Positions 1 through 9,975 are shown, numbered from the stretch's first letter. The stretch: 64,000 nt of DNA from Secundilactobacillus folii (GCF_009720675.1 NZ_WNJO01000002.1:186001-250000); one strand, 5' to 3'. The notes: generated by a model from the letters alone, not told the origin. Numbers and translations: made by a program.

Positions 1-1503
1 CTTTTGTTCGGGCAACAGCTCTGCAGCGATGTGACTCATACCCAGTTGTTGACCGATCGTATTGGCCGTTTGCTGATTATCACCCGTTAACAGGACGGTT
101 TGGTGAACACCATGCTGTTGCAAAGCATTGATTGCTGCTTTGGCGTCTGGCTTGGGCTGGTCAGCGACTTGAATTCGACCTGCAAGTTGGCCGTCAATTG
201 CAACAAACACCGTCGTGCAGGTTGGCTGGCTATTTGGAACTTTGATGTCACCTGCTTGCATTGCCTTGACGTTGCCCGCAATCACTGAATGGCCGTCTAC
301 ATGACCGCTGATGCCATGACCAGCAGTCTCGTGCAGCTCATCCAAACGGTATTTGGACAAATCACCCTGATACGCTTCAACGATTGAACGTGCAATCGGG
401 TGTATTGACTGGCTCTCAACAGCGGCTGCCAGACCCAGTAATTCATCCTGATGCCATGGCTGGAGCGGTAATACGTCAGTCACGCTAAAGTGGCCCTGAG
501 TCAGGGTACCCGTTTTATCAAATGCAATTGTGCTGACCTGATTCATCGCCTCTAAGAAATTACTTCCCTTGACCAGAATCCCGTGACGAGAGGCTGCTCC
601 AATGCCGCCGAAGAAGCTAAGTGGTACTGAGATGACCAGTGCACAGGGACAACTGATTACTAGAAATACGAGTGCGCGGTTGATCCAGGTGGCCCAGCTA
701 CCGACCAGCAAAGGCGGGACAACAGCAAGCAAAACAGCCAGGCCGACCACGACCGGCGTGTACACCTTTGCAAACCGCTTAATAAACTTCTCCGTCGTAG
801 TTTTCTTCTGGCTGGCATTTTGAACAAGGTCCAAAATGCGGGCAATGGTAGAATCTCGGTAAGGCTTTGTCACTCGTACGTCAATCACGCCGGTTAAATT
901 AATTGCGCCACTGAGCACCTGGTCGCCAACCTGAACGTCTCGGGGCAACGATTCGCCGGTCAGTGCAGACGTATCAAGACTTGTATTGCCCTGAATCAGT
1001 TCCCCATCAAGGGCGACACGTTCTCCCGGCTTGATCCGCATTAATTGTCCAGGTTGGACGTTTTCTGGTTTCATAGCGCGTTCACCATTAGCGGTAACGA
1101 TAGTGGCAATTGTTGCTTTAACCTTCAATAAAGCAGAGATCGACTGTTTGGACTGATTGACTGCCACGTCCTCAAATAAGTCACCAATTTGGTAAAATAG
1201 CATGACGGCGATAGCTTCTGGATAATCACTGAGCAATAAGGCGCCAACGGTAGCTACCGTCATCAGAAAATGTTCGTCAAGCACCTCACCGTGGACGATA
1301 TTTTTAATCGATTGCCAGATCACTGGATAGCCAATAATTAAAAATGCAGTTAAATATAGTAGAATTGTTAGCTCTGAAACTGGTAAAAAGAGCGCAATTA
1401 ATAATATAATGGTTGAGCTGGCAATCATCAGCAAGTCACTTTTATGGTTAAAGATGGCTGCCAACGTATTACCAGTACGCCTTGGGACAGAGAGTGTTTT
1501 CAA
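1..1503 (-). CDS. Heavy-metal P1B-type ATPase, CadA/ZntA-like (3' end outside window)
   Basis: ATP-driven efflux pump of the cytoplasmic membrane, most likely for Zn/Cd/Co. The frame is open for 501 codons and runs off the window edge, so about 100-120 C-terminal residues are missing. Seen: N-terminal membrane segments, TGES-type actuator motif (TGESLP), the metal site CPC in SCPCALVIS (Cys285, Cys287), the phosphorylated Asp329 in DKTGTLTQG, and AELLPEQK at the break. There is no N-terminal HMA domain. Start chosen: TTG at 1503, because GAGGTG lies about 5 bases upstream; the next in-frame ATG lies inside conserved sequence. It is divergent from an ArsR repressor gene whose zinc-site residues are intact, which supports Zn/Cd rather than copper. 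The ligand set CPC with SCPCALVIS is the usual CadA/ZntA form. Confidence 0.92.
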   Translation of the reverse strand, partial: MKTLSVPRRTGNTLAAIFNHKSDLLMIASSTIILLIALFLPVSELTILLYLTAFLIIGYPVIWQSIKNIVHGEVLDEHFLMTVATVGALLLSDYPEAIAVMLFYQIGDLFEDVAVNQSKQSISALLKVKATIATIVTANGERAMKPENVQPGQLMRIKPGERVALDGELIQGNTSLDTSALTGESLPRDVQVGDQVLSGAINLTGVIDVRVTKPYRDSTIARILDLVQNASQKKTTTEKFIKRFAKVYTPVVVGLAVLLAVVPPLLVGSWATWINRALVFLVISCPCALVISVPLSFFGGIGAASRHGILVKGSNFLEAMNQVSTIAFDKTGTLTQGHFSVTDVLPLQPWHQDELLGLAAAVESQSIHPIARSIVEAYQGDLSKYRLDELHETAGHGISGHVDGHSVIAGNVKAMQAGDIKVPNSQPTCTTVFVAIDGQLAGRIQVADQPKPDAKAAINALQQHGVHQTVLLTGDNQQTANTIGQQLGMSHIAAELLPEQK

Positions 1504-1527
1504 ATGATCACCTCACTTATATTTACA

Positions 1528-1538
1528 TATGAACATAT
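1528..1538. promoter_or_regulatory. Probable ArsR/SmtB-type operator
   Basis: The intergenic region between the ATPase and the ArsR gene carries an imperfect inverted repeat TATGAACATAT containing the TGAACA half-site known from SmtB/CzrA operators. It lies 25 bases from the ATPase start. Only one good half-site is visible, so the call is tentative. Confidence 0.45.
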
Positions 1539-1625
1539 CTCAATGTGTATTGTAACGTCTCTAGCGTTAAAATGCAACCGGAACCAAGCCCGTTATTCAG
1601 GCAAATATGGAGGTAACAGAAATTT

Positions 1626-1961
1626 ATGGAAGACCCTAAACATCTAGAAATCGTTAGTCATCTTAAGGAACACTTGCCCGTGTCATCAGAACTGGAGAAC
1701 GTGGTCGCACTTTTTAAAGCGCTTGGCGATGTGACGAGGGTTCGGATCATTTTGGCGCTGGCCCAGTCCACGTTGAGCGTCACAGAACTTACACAGGTTC
1801 TTGATTTAAACCAGTCAACTGTTTCTCACCAATTGAGCTTGCTTAAGCAGCGCAATCTAGTACGGGGGACTCGGAATGGTAAAAACGTGCATTATGAACT
1901 ATCTGACCGACACATTATGACGATTGTTGACCAGGTAAAAGCTCACGTGACAGAGCATTGA
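1626..1961 (+). CDS. ArsR/SmtB-family metal-sensing repressor
   Basis: Winged-helix repressor of 111 aa, the usual ArsR size. The recognition helix region is LNQSTVSHQLSLLKQ. The C-terminal helix carries Asp94, His96, His107 and Glu110, which is the alpha-5 zinc site spacing DxHx10Hx2E of SmtB; CzrA has His at the last position. There are no cysteines for a CadC-type alpha-3 site. The gene therefore probably senses Zn (or Co) and represses the divergent P1B ATPase; metal binding would release DNA. Start ATG 1626 has GGAGGTAA nine bases upstream. A terminator follows at 2066-2102. Confidence 0.9.
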   Translation: MEDPKHLEIVSHLKEHLPVSSELENVVALFKALGDVTRVRIILALAQSTLSVTELTQVLDLNQSTVSHQLSLLKQRNLVRGTRNGKNVHYELSDRHIMTIVDQVKAHVTEH

Positions 1962-2065
1962 GTGTTTGAAGTGGGGTTACCGAGGTAAAAACTTGTCTGT
2001 AAATAACGCCAGTCCCAGATAGACGTGCTGTTTTGCCGTCTTTGTGATTGCAATATTGTCATATT

Positions 2066-2102
2066 AGCTACAAGATGCAATTTCTGCATTTTGTAGCTTT
2101 TT
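2066..2102 (+). terminator. Rho-independent terminator after arsR
   Basis: Stem AGCTACAAGATGCA / TGCATTTTGTAGCT with a 5-base loop, followed by a T run. It separates the ArsR gene from the copper operon. Confidence 0.85.
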
Positions 2103-2106
2103 GTTG

Positions 2107-2160
2107 TTGACATTTGTAAACGGTGGGACTATCATACAGTTAAGGTTTACAGATGTAAAC
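2107..2160 (+). promoter_or_regulatory. Copper-operon promoter with two CopY boxes
   Basis: TTGACA (2107-2112), 17-base spacer, TATCAT (2130-2135). Two cop boxes of the form KACANNTGTM are present: GACATTTGTA at 2109-2118 overlapping the -35, and TACAGATGTA at 2148-2157, the latter within arms GTTTACA/TGTAAAC near the expected transcription start. This is the classical double-box layout of CopY-controlled promoters in enterococci and lactic bacteria. No copY gene lies in the window, so the repressor would act in trans. Confidence 0.85.
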
Positions 2161-2187
2161 AATAAAACGAGTTGAAAGGGGATCCGA

Positions 2188-2562
2188 ATGATGATCAAGA
2201 TCATTGTTTTAATCGTTGGATTAACACTGATTGGTTTTATTTCTTGGTGGTTCTTTGGCAAGCATGCTGTTGCAACCGAGACCGCCAATGTTGAAAATAA
2301 CGTTCAAAAAGTTGACGTTGAAGTTAACGGTGGCTACTCACCTGAAACGGTGGTGTTGAAACAAGGGGTCCCAGCTATTTTGAACTTTACCCGACAAGAT
2401 CCGTCTAGCTGTTTGGATCGCGTTGTTTTCCCAGAATTTGGTATTAACCGTGAATTACCGAAGGGCCAGCTCGAACCTATTAAGATCGATACCAGTAAAG
2501 CTGGCGAATATCAATGGGCTTGTGGCATGGATATGTTTCACGGCAAGCTGATCATTAAATAA
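2188..2562 (+). CDS. Membrane-anchored cupredoxin-domain protein
   Basis: 124-aa protein with one N-terminal membrane segment (about residues 3-22) and a cupredoxin-like beta domain (about 38-124). Candidate copper ligands are Cys75, Cys112, Met114, Met116 and His118, the last four in CGMDMFHGK, which resembles the C-terminal ligand loop of cupredoxins. It is first in an operon behind CopY boxes and is followed by a second soluble copy and a CopA-type ATPase without a metal-binding domain, so it probably captures copper or hands it to the pump. Whether the domain faces outside is not decided by the sequence; few positive charges precede the segment. SD AAAGGGG precedes the ATG. Confidence 0.85.
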   Translation: MMIKIIVLIVGLTLIGFISWWFFGKHAVATETANVENNVQKVDVEVNGGYSPETVVLKQGVPAILNFTRQDPSSCLDRVVFPEFGINRELPKGQLEPIKIDTSKAGEYQWACGMDMFHGKLIIK

Positions 2563-2586
2563 TTGAAGAACGTCTAGGAGGCCTTG

Positions 2587-2862
2587 ATGATGAGTGAAAA
2601 AGTACAAAATGTAAACGTTGAAGTTGCTGGTGGTTATCAGCCAAGTGTTGTGAACTTAAAAAAGGGTGTACCGGCAACCATCAGTTACACTAGAACGAGT
2701 GATCAGGGCTGTTTGGATGTCGTCCACTCCAGGGAATTGAACTTTGAAGAAGCACTCCCCTTAAACGAGACGAAGACGGTTCAGATCAATACTGATCAAG
2801 CAGGTGAGTTTGGCTTCAGTTGCGGCATGGACATGTTTCATGGGAAAGTGGTGATTCAGTAA
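2587..2862 (+). CDS. Small cytosolic cupredoxin-domain protein
   Basis: 91-aa paralogue of the preceding protein without the membrane anchor. Candidate ligands are Cys42, His47, Cys79, Met81, Met83 and His85, with the same CGMDMFHGK loop. AGGAGG lies five bases before ATG 2587 (eight before the alternative ATG 2590), so the TTG just upstream is not used. Its stop overlaps the ATPase start as TAATG, predicting translational coupling and equimolar synthesis. In family terms it could play the part usually taken by CopZ or by the ATPase's own N-terminal domain; that is inference. Confidence 0.85.
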   Translation: MMSEKVQNVNVEVAGGYQPSVVNLKKGVPATISYTRTSDQGCLDVVHSRELNFEEALPLNETKTVQINTDQAGEFGFSCGMDMFHGKVVIQ

Positions 2863-4787
2863 TGTCAATTACATCCCGTTTTTGGATTTCATTGGTGCTT
2901 TCACTACCAATGTTAGCTGAGATGATCTTAAAGCCGTTTGGCTGGATGCTGCCTGGTGGCGAGTGGACCATGCTGGTATTGACAACGATCATCATGGCGG
3001 TTTCAGCAGGTCCGTTTTTGCAAAGTGCTTGGGCGTCGTTTAAAAAGCACCACTCTAACATGGATACCTTGGTTGCGATTGGCACGGCTACTGCGTATTT
3101 TTACAGCATTTATGCCATGATCACCGGACAAGCAGTTTTCTTTGAAAGTGCGGCTTTCGTGACGACGTTTGTACTCCTAGGGCAAGTGTTCGAGGAGCGG
3201 ATGCGTCATAACGCTTCTAGCGCAGTGGAGAAGCTAGTTAATTTACAAGCTAAGGAAGCAGAAGTGCTTCGGGATGGTAAATTCATTAAGATTCCGCTGG
3301 ATCAAGTTGTTGTTGGCGATGAGATTCGGGTCAAGCCCGGCGAAAAGATTGCAGTTGACGGTCTGATCACTAGCGGCAGTTCTTCAATCGATGAATCAAT
3401 GGTCACTGGTGAGAGTATGCCCGTTGAAAAGAAGCGGGGCGATCACGTGATTGGTTCAACAATCAACAGTAATGGTTCGTTTACGTTTAAAGCTGAAAAG
3501 GTTGGCAATGACACGATGCTTTCTCAAATTGTTGAGCTGGTAAAAAGGGCGCAGACCAGTCACGCCCCCATTCAAAAGCTAACTGATAAAGTTTCCGACA
3601 TCTTTGTGCCGATCGTTTTAATCATCGCTATTTTAACCTTCCTCGTCTGGTATGTATTTATCGGTGCCAGCGTTGCCAACTCACTGATTTTTGCCGTCTC
3701 CGTTGTCGTTATCGCCTGCCCTTGTGCACTCGGTTTGGCAACCCCCACGGCCTTAATGGTGGGAACTGGTCGTTCGGCTAAGATGGGTATCTTGATCAAG
3801 AATGGTGAAGTTCTTGAAGAAGTTAATGACATCAACACGGTGGTCTTTGATAAGACTGGGACAATTACCGTTGGTAAGCCGGAAGTTACTGACGTTACTG
3901 GTGACGAAAAACGGGTTCTATCAATTGCCGCTAGTCTCGAAGGTGCTTCCGAACATCCGTTGGCTGCAGCTATTTTGGCCAAAGCTAAGGCTGATAAACT
4001 GGATGTACCAAGTTCTTTTGATTTCAAAGCCATCGAAGGTAAGGGTGTCCGGGCCACAGTTGATGGTCAGACAGCGTTTGTTGGCAACGGCAAACTGCTG
4101 GCAGACTTTGATATCTCGGCTGATATGAAACAACAGATGGCTCGCTTACAAGACGAAGCTAAAACGGTTGTCTTTGTTGGCTTAGGAGATCGGGTCATCG
4201 GTTTGATTGCAATTCAGGATGCTCCCAAATCAACGTCTAAGGAAGCGATTGCTGCTTTGAAGGCCCGTGGCTTGAAGACCATCATGTTAACTGGTGATAA
4301 CGAACGTGTTGCACGAGCGATTGCTAATGATGTTGGGATCGATCAAGTTATCGCAGATGTGTTACCTGGTGATAAGGCCGACCGTGTGAAGGAATTGCAA
4401 GCTAATGGTAAAGTTGCATTCGTGGGTGACGGTATCAATGATGCACCGGCCCTGACGGTTGCTGATGTCGGGATCGCTATGGGTTCCGGTACCGATATTG
4501 CGATTGAATCTGGCGGCATTGTTCTGGTTAAGAACGATCTGCGAGACGTTGACCGAGCGCTTGCGTTGAGTCGGAAGACCTTCAACCGAATCAAATTAAA
4601 TTTGTTCTGGGCCTTTGTCTACAATGTTTTAGGAATTCCAATTGCTGCTGGTGTTTTCTTCGCAATTGGCTTGACCCTGAGTCCTGAGCTGGCTGGTCTA
4701 GCAATGGCATTTAGTTCATTGTCAGTGGTGACAAGCTCCGTTCTGTTGAACAAGGCCAAGATATCTACCAATGTTGCTATGGCTTAG
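2862..4787 (+). CDS. copA: Copper-translocating P1B-1 ATPase without N-terminal metal-binding domain
   Basis: 641-aa copper exporter of the cytoplasmic membrane. Seen: [11 protein letters not shown] in the early membrane segments, TGES actuator loop, CPC metal site (Cys286, Cys288) in [19 protein letters not shown], phosphorylated Asp330 in [27 protein letters not shown], and the late segment [11 protein letters not shown] plus MAFSSLSVV that marks Cu(+) pumps. The protein begins almost directly with the first membrane helix, so it lacks the usual HMA (GMxCxxC) domains of CopA; the two cupredoxin genes upstream probably replace them. Start ATG 2862 shares a base with the preceding stop; an upstream in-frame GTG/ATG-like start lies inside the previous gene and has no ribosome site. 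Confidence 0.92.
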   Translation: MSITSRFWISLVLSLPMLAEMILKPFGWMLPGGEWTMLVLTTIIMAVSAGPFLQSAWASFKKHHSNMDTLVAIGTATAYFYSIYAMITGQAVFFESAAFVTTFVLLGQVFEERMRHNASSAVEKLVNLQAKEAEVLRDGKFIKIPLDQVVVGDEIRVKPGEKIAVDGLITSGSSSIDESMVTGESMPVEKKRGDHVIGSTINSNGSFTFKAEKVGNDTMLSQIVELVKRAQTSHAPIQKLTDKVSDIFVPIVLIIAILTFLVWYVFIGASVANSLIFAVSVVVIACPCALGLATPTALMVGTGRSAKMGILIKNGEVLEEVNDINTVVFDKTGTITVGKPEVTDVTGDEKRVLSIAASLEGASEHPLAAAILAKAKADKLDVPSSFDFKAIEGKGVRATVDGQTAFVGNGKLLADFDISADMKQQMARLQDEAKTVVFVGLGDRVIGLIAIQDAPKSTSKEAIAALKARGLKTIMLTGDNERVARAIANDVGIDQVIADVLPGDKADRVKELQANGKVAFVGDGINDAPALTVADVGIAMGSGTDIAIESGGIVLVKNDLRDVDRALALSRKTFNRIKLNLFWAFVYNVLGIPIAAGVFFAIGLTLSPELAGLAMAFSSLSVVTSSVLLNKAKISTNVAMA

Positions 4788-4808
4788 GATGGTCAATTAC
4801 AAAATAAT

Positions 4809-4854
4809 AATCACTCTTTTCTGCGTGAGTATTAGCTGAAAAGAGTGATTTTTT
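4809..4854 (+). terminator. Terminator of the copper operon
   Basis: Thirteen-base stem AATCACTCTTTTC / GAAAAGAGTGATT with 16-base loop and a following T run. Confidence 0.9.
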
Positions 4855-4975
4855 GGTATTCTGATATAGGCAGCATCGGCGATAACAATGTGATAACTCT
4901 CAGTAATCTCCCATTTTGCTCAAAATTGCGACCAGTATAATATCATTAATAGAATGTCGAAAGAGAGAGATTATT

Positions 4976-6295
4976 TTGAAGGATAATGAGCCATCACCAA
5001 ATGGGAACTTTGTCGGTTTGCTGCCGTTAATATTTTTCCTTGTGTTATATATCAGCTCCGGCATTTTAACCGGTAGCTTTGATAATTTGCCACTGTTAGT
5101 CGCAATGATGCTGGCCAGTGTCGTCGCCTTTTTACTGAAGGGCGACCACCCTGAAGATACGTTTGAAGATAAACTGACGGTATTTTTCAAAGGGGCCGGC
5201 CAAGAGACCATGATCTTGATGATTGTCATTTTTATGTTAGCCGGAGCCTTCTACTACATTACTAAATCGATGCACGCCGTTGAAACGATCACTAACATTG
5301 GGTTAACGTTCCTTCCAAGGTCGTTTTTAGTCCCAGGAGTCTTCATTTTGGGCTGTATATTAAGCTTTGCCATGGGCACTTCAATGGGAACGGTGGCAGC
5401 GCTCATGCCAATTGCAGCCAGCATTGCCCAGATTGCACACATCAACATGCCATTAATGGCTGGAGTTGTTGTCAGCGGCGCGATGTTTGGTGATGATTTG
5501 TCCCTGATCTCCGGTTCGGCCATTGTATCGGCGAAGACGCAGGGGGTCACGATTTTTGAAAAATTCAAAACGAATACAATCATGGTCGTTCCAGCCGTGC
5601 TGATCACGATCGGTCTTTTGATGACTGTGACGGTGGGACATGCCAATCTAACTGGTCTTGGTGCTATTCACTGGTTAAATATTCTGCCCTACGTGGTCGT
5701 CATTGCCTTGTCATTCATGAATATCAACGTTTTGATCGTTTTGCTATTAGGAATCGTGACTGCCGTGGTCATCGGCCTTAGTTCTGGAGCCTTTGATTTC
5801 ATTGGTGCAATGGATTCGATCCATAAAGGGATACTGTCAATGGCTGATATTGCAATGATCTCAATTATTGTCGGTGGCCTAGCGCAATTGATGCACCATA
5901 TGGGTGGTATTCAGTGGTTATTGACGCGAATTACAAAGCATGCCAACGGTGCTCTTGGTGGTAAATTTGCCGTGGCGTTTTTAATTCTACTACTGGACTT
6001 GATCACTACCAATAATACCGTTTCAATCATGATCGCTGGTCCAATTGCCAAAGATCTAGCGGAGACCTACCATATTTCTAAGTCGTATACGGCTAGTATC
6101 TTGGACGTTTTTTCCTGCGTTGGGCAAGGCATCATTCCATACGGCGGTCAATTATTGATGGCGGGCGCAATTGCGCAAGTTTCAGCAGCTTCGATCGTCC
6201 CTTATAGCTGGTACTGCATGGTTTTAGGAATCGTCTCGGTCATTTTCTTGTTAACCAAATTTTCGCCGCGAGATCGTCGGCTTTCAGCAATGTGA
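4976..6295 (+). CDS. NhaC-family Na+/H+ antiporter
   Basis: 439-aa polytopic membrane protein with 10 or more hydrophobic segments. GTSMGTVAALMPIA, GAMFGDDLSLISGSAI and TTNNTVSIMIAGP are conserved features of the NhaC/ArsB-like antiporter fold. Likely exchanges cytoplasmic Na+ (or an organic anion in some relatives) for protons. Start: TTG 4976 preceded by AAGAGAGAGA; an ATG further upstream at 4916 overlaps the promoter (TATAAT at 4936-4941) and is unlikely. Gene stands alone between terminators. Substrate not provable from sequence. Confidence 0.85.
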   Translation: MKDNEPSPNGNFVGLLPLIFFLVLYISSGILTGSFDNLPLLVAMMLASVVAFLLKGDHPEDTFEDKLTVFFKGAGQETMILMIVIFMLAGAFYYITKSMHAVETITNIGLTFLPRSFLVPGVFILGCILSFAMGTSMGTVAALMPIAASIAQIAHINMPLMAGVVVSGAMFGDDLSLISGSAIVSAKTQGVTIFEKFKTNTIMVVPAVLITIGLLMTVTVGHANLTGLGAIHWLNILPYVVVIALSFMNINVLIVLLLGIVTAVVIGLSSGAFDFIGAMDSIHKGILSMADIAMISIIVGGLAQLMHHMGGIQWLLTRITKHANGALGGKFAVAFLILLLDLITTNNTVSIMIAGPIAKDLAETYHISKSYTASILDVFSCVGQGIIPYGGQLLMAGAIAQVSAASIVPYSWYCMVLGIVSVIFLLTKFSPRDRRLSAM

Positions 6296-6380
6296 GTAAC
6301 TGAAGATTATCCGCTAAACCGCGCAACATCATTGATCGCAGTGAAGTACGTGTTTAACCGAGCTGCCTCAAACACAAACA

Positions 6381-6425
6381 AAAAAGATGACTAGCAGGCC
6401 CAAATTAGCTGATAGTCATCTTTTT
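6381..6425. terminator. Bidirectional terminator between convergent genes
   Basis: Stem AAAAAGATGACTA / TAGTCATCTTTTT with 19-base loop; A-rich on one side and T-rich on the other, so it can serve the antiporter gene and the convergent dipeptidase gene. Confidence 0.88.
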
Positions 6426-6464
6426 CAGTTTATGCTGTAATAGTAAAATGCAGTTTGTGACACA

Positions 6465-7871
6465 TTAGTCATTTAACGTAAACTGCAATTTCATCCGTGG
6501 TTCGCCAAGAGCTAGCATTTGCCCCAGGAGTGTATTTGAATTCTTCTGTGCAACTTCAGCCATTTGTCCGTTTATCTTTTCCAAGTAGGCTGACAGGTCA
6601 GACTGTTTAGCTGCCCCAGCATCTGCTTTAATTTGAAGGTTACGGCATGCAGCAACTGTATGTTCTTCAAACAAGTTTTCTTGGTCTTCATACAAGCCAA
6701 AATTATTGTCTCCAAGTAATGCCAGTACGTTTGGTAGCCAATACATATTGGTCGGATCGCAATCACCCGTTGTATTCTTATATGCTTTAGGAGTATCCGT
6801 TACGTTGGCGTAAAATGGGACGACAGCATTAAAGGTGTTCGGTCCAAATGCTAACCAATGGATCGCCGCAATTTCAGCTGGCACATCGTTACGGATTTGG
6901 AGAATGTGCAATTCTTGATTCCGGTTGATACCAATTGGCCGGAACTGTTTCTTCTGGGCTTCGGTTCCAGTTCCATACGGGTCATAAGGGGTATTTTGAT
7001 AGTGTGAACTCAAGACGAACTTCATATCCTCGATACTGATCTTCTTGCTTGTCCGACAAATGAACGGCAAGTCTTGGTCGATCGGAGTTGTATCGAATTC
7101 TGGGTTGAAGTATTTTTGGCCATACCAGGCCCGTGGGTTGTTATAGCGCGTATCTTTGATGGTTGCACTACCGAAAATATGACGCAGGTTGACCTGGTTA
7201 CTATCAGGATTCATATGATATTTTTCAATAATATCCGGTAAGTCCTTGGCAAATAATGTATCATCAGAGTTGAAGTCGTATTTGTCAATATTTAAGCGGT
7301 TTGGTGCAATCACATACGCGTCGTCAGGAATCCGAATCGCCGCCCAGTGGTGGCCGCCAATTGATTCGAAGTACCAAACTTCATCTTTGTCAGAAAAAGC
7401 CATGGCATTCATTTCGTAAGTGCCATACTTCTCAAGTAAACTGCCCAAGCGTTTAACACCCTCACGCGCAGAATGAATATATGGCAGCGTAATTGTCGTG
7501 ATATCTTCTTCACCAATGCCATCGTCCACTAGTGGATCGACACCCAAGATACGTGAATTGGAAGTAATCGTTTCAGTTGCGGTCATTGCCACGTTCTCAC
7601 TATTGATACCCGCTGCTGCCCAAGTTCCATGACCATCAGTAGCGTCAGGTGTTGAGGTATAACGCAAAGGGTCATCAGGTAAATCGATGGCGACTTTGCT
7701 GAGAACCGCCTGATAGTGACGCGACTGGTCTTGTGGTTTAACAACGATAAATTTTTGAGGATTCAGCGGACCGGCGCCATCTTCATTTCTTGCAATCATG
7801 GTGGAACCGTCGATTGAGGCCTTCTTACCCACTAAAACAGTGGTACATGAGCCCTTGATCCGTTTTGTCAT
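6465..7871 (-). CDS. pepD: Dipeptidase, peptidase family C69
   Basis: 468-aa cytosolic dipeptidase of the N-terminal-nucleophile type, close to the 470-odd residues of lactobacillar PepD enzymes. The catalytic cysteine is Cys9 in GSCTTVLVG, followed by the conserved [12 protein letters not shown] and TATETITSN blocks. The short eight-residue leader before Cys9 matches what is seen in the family, where it may be removed. Cleaves a broad range of dipeptides in peptide nutrition. SD AAAGGGAG sits before the ATG. Single gene, converging on the antiporter and followed upstream by an unrelated reductase on the same strand (66-base gap). Confidence 0.93.
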   Translation of the reverse strand: MTKRIKGSCTTVLVGKKASIDGSTMIARNEDGAGPLNPQKFIVVKPQDQSRHYQAVLSKVAIDLPDDPLRYTSTPDATDGHGTWAAAGINSENVAMTATETITSNSRILGVDPLVDDGIGEEDITTITLPYIHSAREGVKRLGSLLEKYGTYEMNAMAFSDKDEVWYFESIGGHHWAAIRIPDDAYVIAPNRLNIDKYDFNSDDTLFAKDLPDIIEKYHMNPDSNQVNLRHIFGSATIKDTRYNNPRAWYGQKYFNPEFDTTPIDQDLPFICRTSKKISIEDMKFVLSSHYQNTPYDPYGTGTEAQKKQFRPIGINRNQELHILQIRNDVPAEIAAIHWLAFGPNTFNAVVPFYANVTDTPKAYKNTTGDCDPTNMYWLPNVLALLGDNNFGLYEDQENLFEEHTVAACRNLQIKADAGAAKQSDLSAYLEKINGQMAEVAQKNSNTLLGQMLALGEPRMKLQFTLND

Positions 7872-7937
7872 GCAAACACTCCCTTTAATTTAGTTACTGC
7901 TTTAATTGTAGCACGATAGCAGTTACTTCAGCCATAT

Positions 7938-8897
7938 TTAGGGCAAGACGACAACTTTGCCTAAACTCTCACCACTTTCTAGGTAGGCGTGTGCTTTAGC
8001 GGTATCTTCAAGTGAAAAAACCCGGGTCGGACTGACATCAATGTGGTGTGCCGCAATAAAATCGAGTAACTCCTGTAATAACTGACCAGGATTTTCGTCG
8101 GATGCAAAACCAGTTAAATAACGGTCATTTGGAATACCCATAATTGGATCAAAATTGGGGATAGTCCACTCCCCACCCAAGTCGCCAGTAACGTTTAAGA
8201 TACCGAAACGACGAAGGTGCTTGAAACTATCTGAAACGGTTGTCGGGCCGACTAAATCAATGATTTTGTCAAATGCCCCTGCTGAATCGGGAACGTGATC
8301 GGCGTCAGGTGTGACGATCACATCATTAAAGCCATTCTTTTTCAATCGTTCAACCTTTGCTGCCGAACGGGTGGTGCCGATGATTTGGTTATCCAAGCTA
8401 TGGCCGCGAATCAATTTTGCTGCGGCAATTCCAACACCGCTGGATGCTGCTCGAATCAAAATTCTATCATTTTTCTTCACCTGCACGCTTCGAACGGCAC
8501 CATAAGCGGTATAGAAGGTCTCTGGGACGGCGGCCAGATCCTGCCAGCTCAGCGAAGTGGTGACCGGATAAATTTGTTCGTTTGGTAGCAGTGCATACTG
8601 TGCGTAGCCACCGTCGAATGCCCGACCCATTTCGCCCATAATCGAAACGACTTTTTGACCAGTATGGAATTGTTTGGGAGCCGAAGTTGCGTCAATTTCT
8701 CCAACGGCTTCGATTCCTAGGATGCGAGGAAATTTAACTGATGGTGAATCACCTTTTCGCGTAAAAATCTCTGAGTGATTGATTCCAAACCCCTTAACTT
8801 TAATGCGGGTCCACCCAGGCTTGACAGCAGGTGTTGGCACGTCTGTATATTCCAACACTTCTGGTCCGCCTGGGTGTTTAACAACGATTGCTTTCAT
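7938..8897 (-). CDS. MDR-family NADPH:quinone/enone reductase
   Basis: 319-aa medium-chain dehydrogenase of the zinc-free quinone oxidoreductase branch. Begins MKAIVVKHPGGPEVLEY, contains the GroES-like region with GINHSEIFTRKG, and a Rossmann segment ILIRAASSGVGIAAAKL for NADP(H). No cysteine/histidine zinc site is visible. Start ATG 8897 chosen because GGGAGA lies just upstream; the in-frame ATG at 8942 would put the start inside the parS-like palindrome. Likely detoxifies quinones or unsaturated carbonyls; substrate unknown. Confidence 0.88.
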   Translation of the reverse strand: MKAIVVKHPGGPEVLEYTDVPTPAVKPGWTRIKVKGFGINHSEIFTRKGDSPSVKFPRILGIEAVGEIDATSAPKQFHTGQKVVSIMGEMGRAFDGGYAQYALLPNEQIYPVTTSLSWQDLAAVPETFYTAYGAVRSVQVKKNDRILIRAASSGVGIAAAKLIRGHSLDNQIIGTTRSAAKVERLKKNGFNDVIVTPDADHVPDSAGAFDKIIDLVGPTTVSDSFKHLRRFGILNVTGDLGGEWTIPNFDPIMGIPNDRYLTGFASDENPGQLLQELLDFIAAHHIDVSPTRVFSLEDTAKAHAYLESGESLGKVVVLP

Positions 8898-8925
8898 GAT
8901 AGATTCTCCCATATCTGTTAGGGAA

Positions 8926-8941
8926 TGTTTCATGTGAAACA
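8926..8941. promoter_or_regulatory. parS-like site (variant core)
   Basis: TGTTTCATGTGAAACA differs from the parS consensus TGTTNCACGTGAAACA at one base (core CATG instead of CACG). It is the centre of a larger inverted repeat, GGGAATGTTTCA and TGAAACATTCCC (8921-8946), separated by TG. The same 16-mer recurs at 19631-19646 and an exact consensus site is at 59019-59034. It lies just upstream of the reductase gene, so it could instead be a local operator. Confidence 0.6.
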
Positions 8942-9132
8942 TTCCCTCACTTACTGTCAGTTACATTCTTTATAAGTATTATGAAGTTGCTTATCACTAT
9001 TATAACCGGCTGGTTTGAAGATTGCATCATCCAATGTTCAATGTTGATACTTGTGAATTTAAACGAGGTTGCTTAAATGGTAATTTATAGCGTAAAGTAG
9101 ATCATAAATATAGTTAAGGGGGAGATTGGCCA

Positions 9133-9963
9133 ATGAAGCAAATCGTGAAGAACGGTCTTGAAATTATTTTTGGCGCCATGCTTTACGCCATTGCGATCAA
9201 CTATTTTTTGATTCCTAACCGAATCGGTGAAGGCGGCGTCACCGGGCTGACAACGATCGGTTATTACACACTACGAATCACCCCCGCACTGACTAACCTA
9301 GTACTAAATGGCATTATTTTGATCATCGGCTTTCGTTATCTTCCCCAACGAACAATATTCTATACGTTTTGGGCGATTCTATGGATCTCAATATTTTTAA
9401 AATTGCCAGTTTTATGGCCATATCAGACCAATCAGACGTTGATTGCCACTCTAGCTGGTGGCGTTTTGATGGGGGTGTCCATGGGCCTGATTTTCCGCGC
9501 AAATGGCACGATAGCCGGTAGCACGATCTTGGCTAAAATCGTGAATCGTTATTTGGGTATTCGTAACGGTTCAGCGATGCTCTTTTTTGATTTGATCGTA
9601 GCAATCCCATCTGGCCTAGTTATTGGCTTTCAAAATATGTTACTGACAGTCATTGAATTGTATGTGTCAGCAGTGGTATTAAATAAATATCTCGATGCAT
9701 TTGGCGCTAAAAGGTCGGTCTTGGTTTTCTCCGAACGTAATCAAGCAATTGGGAAAGCACTGTCTGAACAACTGGGGAAGGGCGTGACAATGATTCAGGC
9801 TAAGGGATTCTACAGCCAGAAAAATGAAGATGTTTTATACTACATATGCAGTAGTAAAGATTGGACAACTGTGATCCCGATTATTTCCTCGGTTGATCCG
9901 CACGCGTTAGTCGTAACCGACCAAATTCGTAGCGTTCGCGGTTGGCATGTGGCTGATTTATAA
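9133..9963 (+). CDS. YitT-family membrane protein (DUF161/DUF2179)
   Basis: 276-aa protein. Residues about 10-185 form five or six membrane segments with the YitT hallmarks GEGGVTGLTTIGYY and FRANGTIAGSTILAKI; residues about 195-276 form the soluble C-terminal DUF2179 domain. Function of the family is unresolved. Strong SD (AAGGGGGAG) before ATG 9133, terminator directly after the gene. Monocistronic. Confidence 0.9.
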   Translation: MKQIVKNGLEIIFGAMLYAIAINYFLIPNRIGEGGVTGLTTIGYYTLRITPALTNLVLNGIILIIGFRYLPQRTIFYTFWAILWISIFLKLPVLWPYQTNQTLIATLAGGVLMGVSMGLIFRANGTIAGSTILAKIVNRYLGIRNGSAMLFFDLIVAIPSGLVIGFQNMLLTVIELYVSAVVLNKYLDAFGAKRSVLVFSERNQAIGKALSEQLGKGVTMIQAKGFYSQKNEDVLYYICSSKDWTTVIPIISSVDPHALVVTDQIRSVRGWHVADL

Positions 9964-9975
9964 TCTAGTTTGATA

